64,000 bases of DNA. Origin: Alteromonas confluentis (lineage in GTDB: Bacteria > Pseudomonadota > Gammaproteobacteria > Enterobacterales > Alteromonadaceae). Where the stretch lies: contig NZ_MDHN01000037.1 in NCBI RefSeq assembly GCF_001757105.1, positions 1 through 64,000 of the forward strand. Direction: 5' to 3'. Below are positions 54,335 through 63,909 of the stretch, in pieces (within the stretch, counting starts at the first letter, position 1; each line of letters starts with the position of its first letter). Made by a program: the position numbers and the translations under genes. Below the pieces are notes generated by a model. That model saw nothing but the letters and a program-made list of their open reading frames with translations. It had not been told where the DNA came from and did no database searches.

Positions 54335-55390
54335 ATGGCAGCAATAAAAGGGCCAGCAATTTTCCTGGCACAGTTTTCCGGTGATACAGCACCGTTCGAC
54401 ACCTTGGAAGGCATGGCAAAGTGGGCCGCGTCTTTAGGTTACAAAGGTATTCAGGTACCTACCGATCCAAAACTGTTCGATTTAGAAATCGCGGCAGAGA
54501 GTCAGGAATACTGTGATGACATCAAAGCGAAATGCGCGGCGGCAGGAGTGGAAATCACCGAACTGTCTACGCACTTACAGGGACAGCTGGTTGCTGTTCA
54601 CCCGGCTTACGATGAACTGTTCGACAACTTTGCGCCAGAGCACCTGCACGGCAAGCCAAAAGAGCGTACTGAGTGGGCAATCAATCAGCTGATGTTGGCG
54701 GCAAAAGCCAGTAAGCGTTTGGGCCTGACTGCACACGTTACTTTCTCAGGTGCACTCATGTGGCATCTGGTTTATCCATGGCCGCAGCGTCCTGCTGGTC
54801 TGGTCGACGAAGGCTTTAAAGAGCTTGCGTCACGCTGGAAGCCGATTCTGGATGCCTTTGAAGAAGCTGGTGTGGATCTTTGCTACGAAATCCATCCTGG
54901 TGAAGACCTGCACGACGGCGCGACCTTCGAGCGTTTCCTTGAAGAAGTTGATAATCATCCTCGTGCCAATATCCTGTTCGATCCTAGCCACTTTGTGCTG
55001 CAACAACTGGATTATCTGGACTTTATCGATCGTTATCACGACCGTATCAAAATGTTCCATGTTAAAGATGCTGAGTTTAATCCAAATGGTCGCAGCGGTG
55101 TGTACGGCGGCTACCAGGGCTGGGTTGACCGTCCGGGACGTTTCCGTTCACTGGGCGATGGTCAGGTAGATTTTAAAGGGATCTTTACTAAGCTCACTCA
55201 ATACGGCTTCGAAGGTTGGGCTGTACTGGAATGGGAATGCTGCCTGAAAGATTCTGCACAAGGTGCTGCTGAAGGTGCACCATTCATTGCATCACACATC
55301 ATTGAGCCAACCAAAGTGGCCTTTGATGACTTTGCTGGTGCCGGTAGCAGTACAGAAAGAAACCGCCGGATCCTGGGTCTGGATAAATAA
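54335..55390 (+). CDS. Sugar phosphate isomerase/epimerase-like TIM-barrel protein (cytoplasmic)
   Basis: A 351-residue xylose-isomerase-like barrel without a signal peptide. Metal-site candidates: Glu/His in LCYEIHPGEDLHDG, Asp/His in ILFDPSHFVLQ, His/Asp in MFHVKDAEFNP and Glu in AVLEWECC. AGGAG precedes the ATG. It follows the oxidoreductase by 31 bases. In similar clusters such proteins act on 3-keto-sugars or related intermediates. Specific reaction unknown. Confidence 0.9.
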   Translation: MAAIKGPAIFLAQFSGDTAPFDTLEGMAKWAASLGYKGIQVPTDPKLFDLEIAAESQEYCDDIKAKCAAAGVEITELSTHLQGQLVAVHPAYDELFDNFAPEHLHGKPKERTEWAINQLMLAAKASKRLGLTAHVTFSGALMWHLVYPWPQRPAGLVDEGFKELASRWKPILDAFEEAGVDLCYEIHPGEDLHDGATFERFLEEVDNHPRANILFDPSHFVLQQLDYLDFIDRYHDRIKMFHVKDAEFNPNGRSGVYGGYQGWVDRPGRFRSLGDGQVDFKGIFTKLTQYGFEGWAVLEWECCLKDSAQGAAEGAPFIASHIIEPTKVAFDDFAGAGSSTERNRRILGLDK

Positions 55391-55443
55391 TAACACCAAG
55401 GCTGGGGCGGCAGCGCCCCGAAGAGTAGTAAGAGGATATAACA

Positions 55444-56664
55444 ATGATAATGACCCGCCTGAGTATTATGATGTTTCTCCAGTTTTTTATCTGGGGTGGC
55501 TGGTTTGTAACCTTAGGTACTTTCATGGGGACGTCGCTAGGTGCCACCGGTAGTGAAATCGGTATGGCGTTTTCGACTCAGTCATGGGGCGCAATCATCG
55601 CACCATTTATTGTGGGTTTGATTGCCGACCGCTTCTTTAATGCAGAGCGTATTCTGGGCGTGCTTCACCTTATTGGTGCCGCACTGATGTACATGATGTA
55701 CACCTCCACAGACTTTGCTTCATTCTATCCTTACGTACTAGGCTATATGATTGCCTACATGCCAACTCTGGCGCTGGTTAACTCTGTGTCGTTTGGCCAG
55801 ATGACCGACCCGTCGAAAGAGTTTGGTAAAGTACGTGTTTGGGGCACTATTGGCTGGATCCTTGCCGGCCTGGTAATCAGTTATGTATTCTCTTGGGATT
55901 CACAATCGGCTATCTCAGAAGGCGCACTGCGTAACACCTTTGCACTGTCTGCCATTGGCTCATTAATTCTAGGTATCTTCAGCTTCACGTTACCTGCAAC
56001 ACCACCTAAAGCAAAAGGCGCGGCTTCAGCAAGCATTGGCGAGATGCTGGGTCTGGATGCGCTTACGCTACTGAAGAGTCGCAGTTTCCTGGTGTTCTTC
56101 CTGTCATCGGTACTAATTTGTATTCCACTGGCGTTTTACTACCAGAATGCGAACCCGTTCTTGGCTGGCATTGGCGTAGAAAACCCTACCGGTAAAATGG
56201 CCTTGGGTCAGGTGTCTGAAGCCTTATTCATCCTTGCATTACCCGTATTCTTAAATCGCTTCGGCATCAAAGCTACGTTACTGCTAGGCATGCTGGCTTG
56301 GGTATTGCGCTACGTGATGTTCGCTTACGGCGATGCTGATGGCGGCATGTTCCTGCTGCTGATTGGTATTGCACTGCACGGTATCTGTTACGACTTCTTC
56401 TTTGTGTCTGGTCAGATTTACACCGACGCAAAAGCGGGTGAAAACATCAAGAGTGCGGCGCAGGGTCTAATTACGCTGGCTACCTATGGTGTCGGTATGC
56501 TGATTGGTTTCTGGGTTGCCGGCCAAATTACAGACGCGTACACCACCGAAGCGGGCGCGGATTGGGCAAATATCTGGCTATTCCCTGCAGGCTTTGCAGC
56601 GGTAGTGCTGGTACTGTTCTTCATCCTCTTCAAAGAAGAGAAAAAGGTTACCACCGATGCGTAA
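55444..56664 (+). CDS. MFS permease of the nucleoside:H+ symporter (NupG-like) family
   Basis: A 406-residue, 12-segment permease. The N terminus (LSIMMFLQFFIWGGWFVTLG), GLIADRFFNAERIL, and GKVRVWGTIGWILAGLVISY match the NupG/XapB-type family, many members of which in marine bacteria sit in sugar clusters and probably carry sugars rather than nucleosides. In this operon a keto-sugar or a disaccharide product is plausible. It ends 8 bases inside the next gene. Confidence 0.9.
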   Translation: MIMTRLSIMMFLQFFIWGGWFVTLGTFMGTSLGATGSEIGMAFSTQSWGAIIAPFIVGLIADRFFNAERILGVLHLIGAALMYMMYTSTDFASFYPYVLGYMIAYMPTLALVNSVSFGQMTDPSKEFGKVRVWGTIGWILAGLVISYVFSWDSQSAISEGALRNTFALSAIGSLILGIFSFTLPATPPKAKGAASASIGEMLGLDALTLLKSRSFLVFFLSSVLICIPLAFYYQNANPFLAGIGVENPTGKMALGQVSEALFILALPVFLNRFGIKATLLLGMLAWVLRYVMFAYGDADGGMFLLLIGIALHGICYDFFFVSGQIYTDAKAGENIKSAAQGLITLATYGVGMLIGFWVAGQITDAYTTEAGADWANIWLFPAGFAAVVLVLFFILFKEEKKVTTDA

Positions 56665-57547
56665 TGGGCGCAGATCGGTGCTTAAAGGGCTGGCGCTGTC
56701 GGGGGTTGGGCTGACAGCGGCCAGTGCTTTATCCATGCAGGCCCGCGCACACGGGAATGCTGAACATGGAACGTTGAAAGGGAATATCAAGCACGCCGTG
56801 GCGCGCTGGACTTTCCCGGACTTTTCTTTAGATGAGCTTTGTGTAGCGATTAAAGATATGGGATTTGCTGCCATCGATTTGGTTGGTCCAGACGAATGGC
56901 ACATTCTTAAAAAGCATGGTGTTGATTGCTCCATGTGTAATGGCGCAGAGCTCAATCTTGAAGACGGTTGGTGTGACGACCGTTTTCATGAGGCACTTAT
57001 CGAGCGTTATATTCCGCATATCGAAAAAGTCGCCAAAGCCGGTTATACCAACCTGATTTGTTTCAGTGGAAACAAACGGGGCATGGATAACGAAACCGGA
57101 CTCAAAAATGCCGTAAAAGGTTTATCTCAAATTCTGCCTCATGCTGAGAAGCATGGGGTAGTTCTGCAAATGGAACTGTTCAACAGTAAAGTCAATCATC
57201 CTGATTACATGGCCGACAATTCAGCCTGGGGTATCGAGTTGTGCCGTCGCCTGGAATCGCCTAATTTCAAACTGCTTTACGACATTTACCATATGCAAAT
57301 CAGCGAGGGTGACATCATTCGCACCATTCGTGACAACCATCAGTATTTCGGGCACTACCACACTGCTGGCGTGCCGGGGCGTCACGAGATTGATGACTCT
57401 CAGGAACTGTATTATCCGGCTATTGCAAAAGCGATCCGTGATTTACCGTTCGACGGGTATCTGGCCCAGGAATTTGTTCCAACTCCAGATAACAAGGCAG
57501 GCAAACTGAATTCGCTGAACCAGGCGATCCGTATTTGTGATGTCTGA
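56657..57547 (+). CDS. Exported hydroxypyruvate isomerase-like TIM-barrel protein
   Basis: A 296-residue barrel with a twin-arginine signal (GRRSVLKGLALSGVGLTAAS, cut near QARAHG). Metal-site residues: Glu in QMELFNSKVNHPDY, Asp/His in LLYDIYHMQISEG, His in GHYHTAGVPGRHE and Glu in YLAQEFVPTPD, as in hydroxypyruvate isomerase (Hyi) relatives. Hyi itself is cytoplasmic, so a periplasmic version suggests a different substrate. It overlaps the permease gene by 8 bases and precedes the GMC dehydrogenase by 41 bases. Confidence 0.9.
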   Translation: MRNGRRSVLKGLALSGVGLTAASALSMQARAHGNAEHGTLKGNIKHAVARWTFPDFSLDELCVAIKDMGFAAIDLVGPDEWHILKKHGVDCSMCNGAELNLEDGWCDDRFHEALIERYIPHIEKVAKAGYTNLICFSGNKRGMDNETGLKNAVKGLSQILPHAEKHGVVLQMELFNSKVNHPDYMADNSAWGIELCRRLESPNFKLLYDIYHMQISEGDIIRTIRDNHQYFGHYHTAGVPGRHEIDDSQELYYPAIAKAIRDLPFDGYLAQEFVPTPDNKAGKLNSLNQAIRICDV

Positions 57548-57588
57548 ACAATAAATGCTTTTGCCGGACGTGTTTAAGGGGACAATAC

Positions 57589-59271
57589 ATGGCAAGTAAT
57601 ACTTATGATGCGATCGTTGTCGGATCAGGGATCAGTGGCGGCTGGGCTGCCAAAGAACTGACCGAGAAAGGTCTGAAAGTTTTAATGCTTGAGCGTGGTC
57701 AAAATATCGAACATGTAAAAGACTACATCAACGCACACAAAGAAAGCTGGGATTATCCTCACCGTGGCCTGGCCACGCAGGACATGAAAGAAATCTATCC
57801 TGCACTTTCACGCGATTATCCGCTGAACGAAATGACGCTCGGTATGTGGGCCAACGAGCAAGAATCGCCTTACATCGAGAAAGAGCGTTTTGACTGGTAT
57901 CGCGCCTATCAAATGGGTGGACGTTCACTGTTATGGGGTCGTCAGAGCTATCGTTTGAACCCGGAAGATTTCATGGCTAACGGCAAGGAAGGTATTGCTG
58001 TTGACTGGCCAATTCGTTACGAAGACTTGTCGCCGTGGTATGACTATGTTGAAAAATATGCCGGTATCAGTGGTACTCGTGAAGGCCTGAGTGTGCTGCC
58101 TGACGGCCACTTCATGCCACCGATTCCGTTAAATGCGGTTGAAAAAGACGTAGCTGCCCGCGTGAAGAAAGCGTTTGGTGGCTCACGTCACTTCATTCAC
58201 TCTCGTTCTGCCAACATTACCCAGGGTATCAACGATATCCGTGTGGGTTGTCAGTTCCGTAATAAGTGCTGGTTAGGCTGTCCGTTTGGTGGCTATTTCT
58301 CTACTCAGTCTTCTACGCTGCCAGCAGCAATGGCAACCGGGAACCTGACCGTGCGTCCTTTCTCTATCGTAAAAGAAATCAAATACGATAAAGATAAGAA
58401 GCGTGCAACGGGTGTTGAAATCATTGATGCGGAAACTAACGAGACCTACGAGTTCAACAGTAAAATCGTATTCGTTAACGCCTCTGCCTTTAACTCTGCA
58501 TGGCTGCTGATGAACTCAGCGACCGACGTATGGGAAGGTGGTTTGGGCAGCAGCTCTGGCGAGCTGGGTCACAACGTCATGGACCATCACTTCCGCGTAG
58601 GTGCAAGCGCCAGTGTTGAAGGATACGAAGACAGCTATTACTTCGGCCGTCGTCCAGCAGGCTTCTATGTGCCGCGTTTCCGTAACTGGGATGGCGACAA
58701 GCGTGATTACGTGCGTGGTTTCGGTTATCAGGGTTCTGCGAGCCGTGCAGGCTGGCGTAAAGACATCGCTGAACTGGGTCTGGGTTCCAACCTGAAAGAC
58801 GCGATTTCTGAGCCTGGTGACTGGACTATTGGTATGACAGCGTTCGGTGAAATGCTGCCACATCACGACAACCGTATCTTCCTTGATAAGAACAAGAAAG
58901 ATAAATGGGGTCTGCCGGTACTGACCATGGACGTTAAAATTCGTGAGAACGAATACAAAATGCGTAAAGACATGCAAAAGGATGCGGTTGAGATGTTTGA
59001 AGCGGCGGGCCTTAAGAACGTTCAAGGCTACGACGTGGACTACGCGCCAGGTATGGGTATTCACGAAATGGGTACTGCGCGTATGGGTCGCGATCCGAAG
59101 AGTTCAGTACTTAACAAGCACAACCAGGTTTGGGATGCACCAAACGTGTTTGTGACCGATGGTGCGGCAATGACTTCAGCATCGTGTGTTAACCCGTCTC
59201 TGACCTACATGGCAATGACTGCCCGTGCCGCAGACTTTGCAGTAGACGAACTGAAAAAAGGAAACCTGTAG
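57589..59271 (+). CDS. GMC-family FAD dehydrogenase, catalytic subunit (glycoside 3-dehydrogenase-like)
   Basis: A 560-residue flavoprotein: FAD-binding Gly12-x-Gly14-x-x-Gly17 (IVVGSGISGGW), LMLERG, GGRSLLWGRQSYR, a CQFRNKCWLGCPFGG segment with four Cys, and the C-terminal active-site blocks HEMGTARMG and CVNPSLTYM (His and Asn). The branch includes gluconate 2-dehydrogenase flavoprotein and FAD glucose/glucoside 3-dehydrogenases. It has no signal peptide; the next gene, 2 bases on, encodes a Tat-signal small subunit that would carry it to the periplasm. The usual cytochrome c subunit is not in the operon. Substrate probably a glycoside or free sugar oxidised at C3. Confidence 0.92.
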   Translation: MASNTYDAIVVGSGISGGWAAKELTEKGLKVLMLERGQNIEHVKDYINAHKESWDYPHRGLATQDMKEIYPALSRDYPLNEMTLGMWANEQESPYIEKERFDWYRAYQMGGRSLLWGRQSYRLNPEDFMANGKEGIAVDWPIRYEDLSPWYDYVEKYAGISGTREGLSVLPDGHFMPPIPLNAVEKDVAARVKKAFGGSRHFIHSRSANITQGINDIRVGCQFRNKCWLGCPFGGYFSTQSSTLPAAMATGNLTVRPFSIVKEIKYDKDKKRATGVEIIDAETNETYEFNSKIVFVNASAFNSAWLLMNSATDVWEGGLGSSSGELGHNVMDHHFRVGASASVEGYEDSYYFGRRPAGFYVPRFRNWDGDKRDYVRGFGYQGSASRAGWRKDIAELGLGSNLKDAISEPGDWTIGMTAFGEMLPHHDNRIFLDKNKKDKWGLPVLTMDVKIRENEYKMRKDMQKDAVEMFEAAGLKNVQGYDVDYAPGMGIHEMGTARMGRDPKSSVLNKHNQVWDAPNVFVTDGAAMTSASCVNPSLTYMAMTARAADFAVDELKKGNL

Positions 59272-59273
59272 CC

Positions 59274-59891
59274 ATGAACCGTCGTGATTTATTAAAATTC
59301 ATCACTGCTGCCACAGGTGTTGCATTTGTCGGTGGCAAAGCGCTGGCTTACGAAAACCTGCCAGTGGTGCCGCTGTCTGACACCGGTTTCAGCAAAGAAG
59401 ACGTTGCCTTCTTCAACGAATTAGGCGAAGTCATCATTCCCCGTACCGACACGCCGGGAGCAAAAGACGCTGACGTAGGTAGCTGTATGGCGGTACTGGT
59501 AGCAGACTGCTATCACCCCACCATGCAGAAAACCTTTAAAGACGGTCTGGTAACGCTGAAGAAACGCGCAGAAAAAGAATACGGCAAAGATTTCCTGCTG
59601 CTGTCTGCGGAACAGAAAATGGAGTTGTTGTCTGCCCTCGATGAAGAAGCCAAAGCCTACAATGCTAAAAAAGGCATTTATGGTGATGTGGCCATGAGCA
59701 ATCCGAATGCCGGTGCGCCATGGGATGAAGAGCTGGTTGCTCCTCACTACTTCTCGCTGATCAAGCAATTAGTGCTGTTCTCATTCTTCACGTCTCAGGT
59801 TGGCGCAACGAAAGTGCTACGTTACGTTGCTATTCCAACCAAATACGAAGATATCCCTTATAAGAAAGGTGACAGAGCTTGGGCTACCTAA
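59274..59891 (+). CDS. Gluconate 2-dehydrogenase subunit 3-like protein (Tat-exported small subunit)
   Basis: A 205-residue gamma-subunit protein with a twin-arginine signal (NRRDLLKFITAATGVAFVGG). The FNELGEVIIPRTDTPGAKDADV block and FTSQVGATKVLRY are typical of the family. In related FAD glucose and sorbitol dehydrogenases this subunit is the export and folding partner of the GMC subunit. It starts 2 bases after the GMC stop, a sure sign of coupled expression. A 46-base gap leads to the DUF1080 gene. Confidence 0.93.
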   Translation: MNRRDLLKFITAATGVAFVGGKALAYENLPVVPLSDTGFSKEDVAFFNELGEVIIPRTDTPGAKDADVGSCMAVLVADCYHPTMQKTFKDGLVTLKKRAEKEYGKDFLLLSAEQKMELLSALDEEAKAYNAKKGIYGDVAMSNPNAGAPWDEELVAPHYFSLIKQLVLFSFFTSQVGATKVLRYVAIPTKYEDIPYKKGDRAWAT

Positions 59892-59937
59892 GGTAGCCCG
59901 CGTTTCTTCTCTTTTAAAAATAATAAGGACACAAAAA

Positions 59938-60714
59938 ATGACGAACAGAAAAAATGCCATAGTAATGGGGCTGGCCGCATCCATCGCTGCTTTTGGTGTG
60001 TCAGCGAAAGAACTGACTCCTGAACAACAGGCGGCAAAGTCTGAAGTGTGGGAGCCGGTTCCGGCTATGGTTGAAACTGCGCCAGGTAAAGCGCCTTCAG
60101 ATGCGGTGGTACTGTTTGACGGTACTGACTTGTCTGCCTTTGAATCGCTAAAAGGCGGTGCAGCGAAGTGGACAGTAGAAGACGGCACCTTAACCGTAAA
60201 ACCCGGTGCGGGTGATATTGTTTCTAAGCAGTCTTTCTGTAGCGTGCAACTGCATGCCGAATGGAAAACACCGACTGACGTTGAAGGGCTGGAAAGTCAG
60301 CAGCGTAACAACTCCGGTATTTTCTTGCAGCAGCGTTACGAAGTGCAGGTATTAGACTCTTACAACAATAAAACCTACCCCAATGGACAGGCTGGCAGTA
60401 TTTACAAGCAATCTATTCCGTTGGTTAACCCGGTAAATCCGCCGGGTGAGTGGCAGACTTACGACATTATCTTTAATGCACCGGAGTTTGATGGCGACAA
60501 GTTGGTAGAGCCGGGTTATCTCACTGTGCTGATTAACGGCGTGCTGGTTCAGAACCACACCGAAATCCTGGGTAAAACCGAATGGATTGGTGGGCCTTCT
60601 TATGAAGCTCACGGTTGTGCGCCTATTCAGCTGCAAGACCACAGTAACCCTGTTACCTTCCGCAATATCTGGGTTCGTGAAATCGGCGACAACACGCTAA
60701 CTGATTTCCGCTAA
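59938..60714 (+). CDS. Exported DUF1080 (3-keto-disaccharide hydrolase) domain protein
   Basis: A 258-residue protein: signal peptide (MTNRKNAIVMGLAASIAAFG, cut near SAKE), then a concanavalin-like jelly roll, with VVLFDGTDLSAFE, WTVEDGTLTVKPGAGDI, NSGIFLQQRYEVQVLDSY, NPPGEWQTYDIIFNAP and a final VTFRNIWVREI. The domain was recently linked to hydrolysis of 3-keto-glycosides. The chosen start at 59938 has AAGGA upstream; the open frame back to 59800 lies inside the previous gene. It is the last gene of the LacI-controlled operon, followed by a terminator. Confidence 0.92.
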   Translation: MTNRKNAIVMGLAASIAAFGVSAKELTPEQQAAKSEVWEPVPAMVETAPGKAPSDAVVLFDGTDLSAFESLKGGAAKWTVEDGTLTVKPGAGDIVSKQSFCSVQLHAEWKTPTDVEGLESQQRNNSGIFLQQRYEVQVLDSYNNKTYPNGQAGSIYKQSIPLVNPVNPPGEWQTYDIIFNAPEFDGDKLVEPGYLTVLINGVLVQNHTEILGKTEWIGGPSYEAHGCAPIQLQDHSNPVTFRNIWVREIGDNTLTDFR

Positions 60715-60738
60715 GCCTAGCGCTTTTAAGCATTCATT

Positions 60739-60767
60739 AAGCCGCGAATTATTCTCGCGGCTTTTTT
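60739..60767 (+). terminator. Intrinsic terminator of the 3-keto-glycoside operon
   Basis: AAGCCGCGA (60739-60747) pairs with TCGCGGCTT (60755-60763), a perfect 9-bp stem with a 7-base loop, followed by TTTT. The remaining spacer up to 61025 (about 260 bases) holds no gene; it probably carries the mqo promoter. Confidence 0.88.
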
Positions 60768-61025
60768 GTATGCGTCGTTGCCAGTTTCCCTTCAAAGCGT
60801 TTACCCCCCCTGATCGAAAAAGTGAATAAAGTGATGGGCAGATAAATGGCTTGTTAATAAAAGGAAAGTGAGTTTTTTCGGCCCGTATATTAACTTTTCA
60901 TTTATGCCAGTCGGCGATAAAACCGTTCCTGATTACCAAATTATGCTATTCAAGCAGGCACAAATCTGAGTGCCCCAGCCTGCGTGTTTCAAGCATTCTC
61001 CCCCCTTCGTATATCAGGAGTCCCT

Positions 61026-62693
61026 ATGCGATTTTCAAAAAGAGCAATTATCGGTTGCTCGTTAGTGGCAGTGGTTGCCGCTTCATTCATCTATTCATCG
61101 GTAAAAGATGATTCTGGCAGAGACATCAAGGCCGACACCAAAGTGGATGTGCTGCTCATCGGTGGCGGCATCATGAGTGCTACGCTCGGTACTTATTTAC
61201 AAGAGCTTCAACCCGATTGGTCGATGATGATGGCTGAACGCCTCGATGGCCCAGCAGAAGAAAGTTCGAACGGCTGGAACAATGCCGGTACCGGCCATTC
61301 TGCGCTGATGGAGCTGAACTACACGCCACAAAGAGAAGATGGTTCCGTGAATGTGGAAAAAGCCATCAAAGTCAACGAGGCGTTTCAGATAAGCCGTCAG
61401 TTCTGGGCGTATCAGGTTGAAAATGGCGTAATGAATGACCCGCAGTCGTTTATTCGCAGCGTCGACCACATGAGCTTCGTGTGGGGCGATACCAACGTAA
61501 ACTTCTTGCGCGCACGTTATGCGGAACTGCAAAAGAACAGCCTGTTCCAGAGCATGGACTACAGTGAAGATCATGCGCAAATTGCAAAATGGGCACCGCT
61601 GCTAATTGAAGGTCGTGATCCGGGCGAGACTATTGCTGCCACCCGTTCAGGGATCGGCACCGACGTAAACTACGGTGAAATTACCCGTCAGCTGGTGAAC
61701 GGGTTGAAAAAGCACGATAACTTCGATTTACGTCTGCGTTCAGAAGTGCGTGGAATGAGCCAGAACGAAGACGGTTCATGGCATGTACTGATTGCCGATC
61801 TGGCAAACGATAAAGAGTACACCGTTGATGCGGGATTCGTGTTTATTGGTGCCGGTGGTGCATCACTGCCGCTGCTACAAGCATCGGGCATTCCTGAAGC
61901 CAAAAACTACGGTGGCTTCCCGGTGGGTGGACAGTTCTTATATACCGACAATCCCGAGGTAGTGGCGAATCACAAGGTGAAAGCCTACGGTCAGGCAGAA
62001 GTGGGCGCGCCGCCGATGTCTGTTCCGCATATCGACGCTCGCCGTATCGACGGTAAAGAAATCGTACTGTTTGGGCCTTTCGCCACGTTTTCGACGAAAT
62101 TCCTCAAGAACGGTTCTCTTTGGGATCTGTTAGATTCAACGACAACCTCTAATATCATTCCTATGATTGAGGTGGGTCTGGATAACTTCAGCCTGGTGCA
62201 ATATCTGATTAGCCAGGTCATGCTGGACGATGAAGACAGAATGGCAGAGCTGCGTAAGTACTATCCGGAAGCAAAAGCGGAAGACTGGAAATTGATCACT
62301 GCGGGCCAGCGCGTACAGATCATCAAAAAAGATCCAGAGGAAGGCGGTAAGCTGCAGTTTGGTACTGAAGTGGTGGTGTCTGACGACCAAACGTTAACCG
62401 CATTGCTGGGCGCATCGCCAGGTGCCTCTACTGCCGCGCCAATTATGCTTAATCTGATGGAACGGGCGTTTCCGGAAAAAGTGAAAGGTGAATGGTTGCC
62501 GCAACTAAAAGCGATTATTCCTTCATACGGTACCAAGCTTAACGGTAACGTGAGCGCGACAATGGACGAGCTGATTGCAACCAGCGAAACCCTGCATCTG
62601 AAAAAGCCGGTTGCTGCAACCGGGAAAGCACCTGCACCGGAAGCGGGTGTACCGGTGGTTGAAAAGTCGAACGTTGCTGATATCGCGCTTTAA
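61026..62693 (+). CDS. mqo: Malate:quinone oxidoreductase
   Basis: An FAD enzyme that oxidises malate to oxaloacetate and reduces quinone at the inner membrane. The 555 residues, from the ATG at 61026 with CAGGAG upstream, align with E. coli Mqo from [19 protein letters not shown] to the shared final VADIAL. Other blocks: [35 protein letters not shown]-like segment, FPVGGQFL and [16 protein letters not shown]. The N terminus has one hydrophobic stretch (about 7-22), as in E. coli. A hairpin at 62705 lies between it and the convergent gene. Confidence 0.96.
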   Translation: MRFSKRAIIGCSLVAVVAASFIYSSVKDDSGRDIKADTKVDVLLIGGGIMSATLGTYLQELQPDWSMMMAERLDGPAEESSNGWNNAGTGHSALMELNYTPQREDGSVNVEKAIKVNEAFQISRQFWAYQVENGVMNDPQSFIRSVDHMSFVWGDTNVNFLRARYAELQKNSLFQSMDYSEDHAQIAKWAPLLIEGRDPGETIAATRSGIGTDVNYGEITRQLVNGLKKHDNFDLRLRSEVRGMSQNEDGSWHVLIADLANDKEYTVDAGFVFIGAGGASLPLLQASGIPEAKNYGGFPVGGQFLYTDNPEVVANHKVKAYGQAEVGAPPMSVPHIDARRIDGKEIVLFGPFATFSTKFLKNGSLWDLLDSTTTSNIIPMIEVGLDNFSLVQYLISQVMLDDEDRMAELRKYYPEAKAEDWKLITAGQRVQIIKKDPEEGGKLQFGTEVVVSDDQTLTALLGASPGASTAAPIMLNLMERAFPEKVKGEWLPQLKAIIPSYGTKLNGNVSATMDELIATSETLHLKKPVAATGKAPAPEAGVPVVEKSNVADIAL

Positions 62694-62704
62694 AAATATA
62701 CAAA

Positions 62705-62733
62705 GCGGGTGAGGGTTATATATCCTTACCCGC
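62705..62733. terminator. Hairpin between convergent mqo and oxidoreductase genes
   Basis: GCGGGTGAGG (62705-62714) pairs with CCTTACCCGC (62724-62733), 10 bp with one mismatch. It lies 12 bases after the mqo stop codon. No T-run follows. Confidence 0.5.
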
Positions 62734-62749
62734 GAATGTATCCATACTT

Positions 62750-63793
62750 TCATTTATCGCCTGTTATTTCTTCAATCGCCACAACGCGGTTTTCTCTTGC
62801 ACTGATTAGTGCGGCATCAAGAATGGCCGTTACGTGCACTGCATCATCAACATCAACAGGCATGCAGCCATCACCTTTTAAGGCATTTTTCAGTGCCAGA
62901 TAAAATGCCGGCCAGTTGCCTTGTTCTGAGGGGAACTTTTCCGATTTTCCGTTGCTGAAGAGCGTGCCCCATTTCTCTTGTGGCTCAACGCCCCATTCTA
63001 TCTCGTGGGAATGTGGATGATGGCCGGCAAAAGCCTGTTCAGTCTGGATATCCAGTCCATCTATCTGAAATGATGCTGACTCACCGTCAGCCCGGAACCG
63101 GGGGCCAGGGTTATGCTGCATCATAAACCCATTTACCTGACTGTGCTGACCAGACTCATGGACAAGCGTGAGGTTAAAGGCATCGTTCAATTCAGGGTCA
63201 TGAAGTACAGCATCCACCTGTGCATATACTGAAGCAACCGGCCCCAATAGCATGACTTGCTGATCTATCAGGTGACTGCCAAGATCTCTGAGTAAACCGC
63301 CACCAGAAGCGTTACCTTCATTTTCTGGAGCGAAAGCTTCGATACCATTATAAAGACGACGCAATTTTCCCAGCTTTCCTGTCGACAGCAGATGGCGGAC
63401 AGTCAGTACATCAGAGTCCCAGCGGCGATTCATGAAAACTGAAACCGGCGTACTGTACTTCTCTGACAATGATTTAATCCTGACTGCACTCGAATAGTCC
63501 ATGGCGAAAGGCTTGTCTGAAACAACTGGTATACCTGCTTTTAATGCTTGTTCGATAAGTGACAGTCTGCTGTCAGGCGGTGTCGATATCACTACGGTAT
63601 CTACGCCCGCGTCAAGCATCTCTGTAAGCGAGTTAAATACTGGGGTATCGGGATAACGTGCATTTATCAGCTGCTTTCGTTCGGCTGAACGTGTGACGAT
63701 TCCCGCGAGTTGTAAGTCCTCCGTTGTCGTAATCAGGGGGGCGTGATAGTTACTGCCACCCACACCAAATCCGACCAAACCAATTTTACGCAT
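62750..63793 (-). CDS. Gfo/Idh/MocA-family oxidoreductase
   Basis: A 347-residue NAD(P)-dependent oxidoreductase. The start at 63793 (MRKIGLVGFGVGGSNYHAPL) has GGAG upstream; the frame to 63817 is less likely. Rossmann motif GFGVGGSNYHAPLI, VVISTPPDSRLSLIEQALKA, the family motif SDKPFAMDYSSAVRI and GGGLLRDLGSHLIDQQV. It resembles YdgJ/scyllo-inositol dehydrogenase-type members; substrate unknown. Cytoplasmic. It is separated by mqo from the 3-keto-glycoside locus but might take part in the same chemistry. Confidence 0.9.
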   Translation of the reverse strand: MRKIGLVGFGVGGSNYHAPLITTTEDLQLAGIVTRSAERKQLINARYPDTPVFNSLTEMLDAGVDTVVISTPPDSRLSLIEQALKAGIPVVSDKPFAMDYSSAVRIKSLSEKYSTPVSVFMNRRWDSDVLTVRHLLSTGKLGKLRRLYNGIEAFAPENEGNASGGGLLRDLGSHLIDQQVMLLGPVASVYAQVDAVLHDPELNDAFNLTLVHESGQHSQVNGFMMQHNPGPRFRADGESASFQIDGLDIQTEQAFAGHHPHSHEIEWGVEPQEKWGTLFSNGKSEKFPSEQGNWPAFYLALKNALKGDGCMPVDVDDAVHVTAILDAALISARENRVVAIEEITGDK

Positions 63794-63909
63794 TTCTTTG
63801 CTCCAGTGATGGCACACCCTTACACTTCCAGTGTGCAGTTCAACGGTATTGTCGAGCTTGCTGTTGGAAAATTGACATGAATGAAATTAATTTTCCAAAT
63901 TAAATAATT

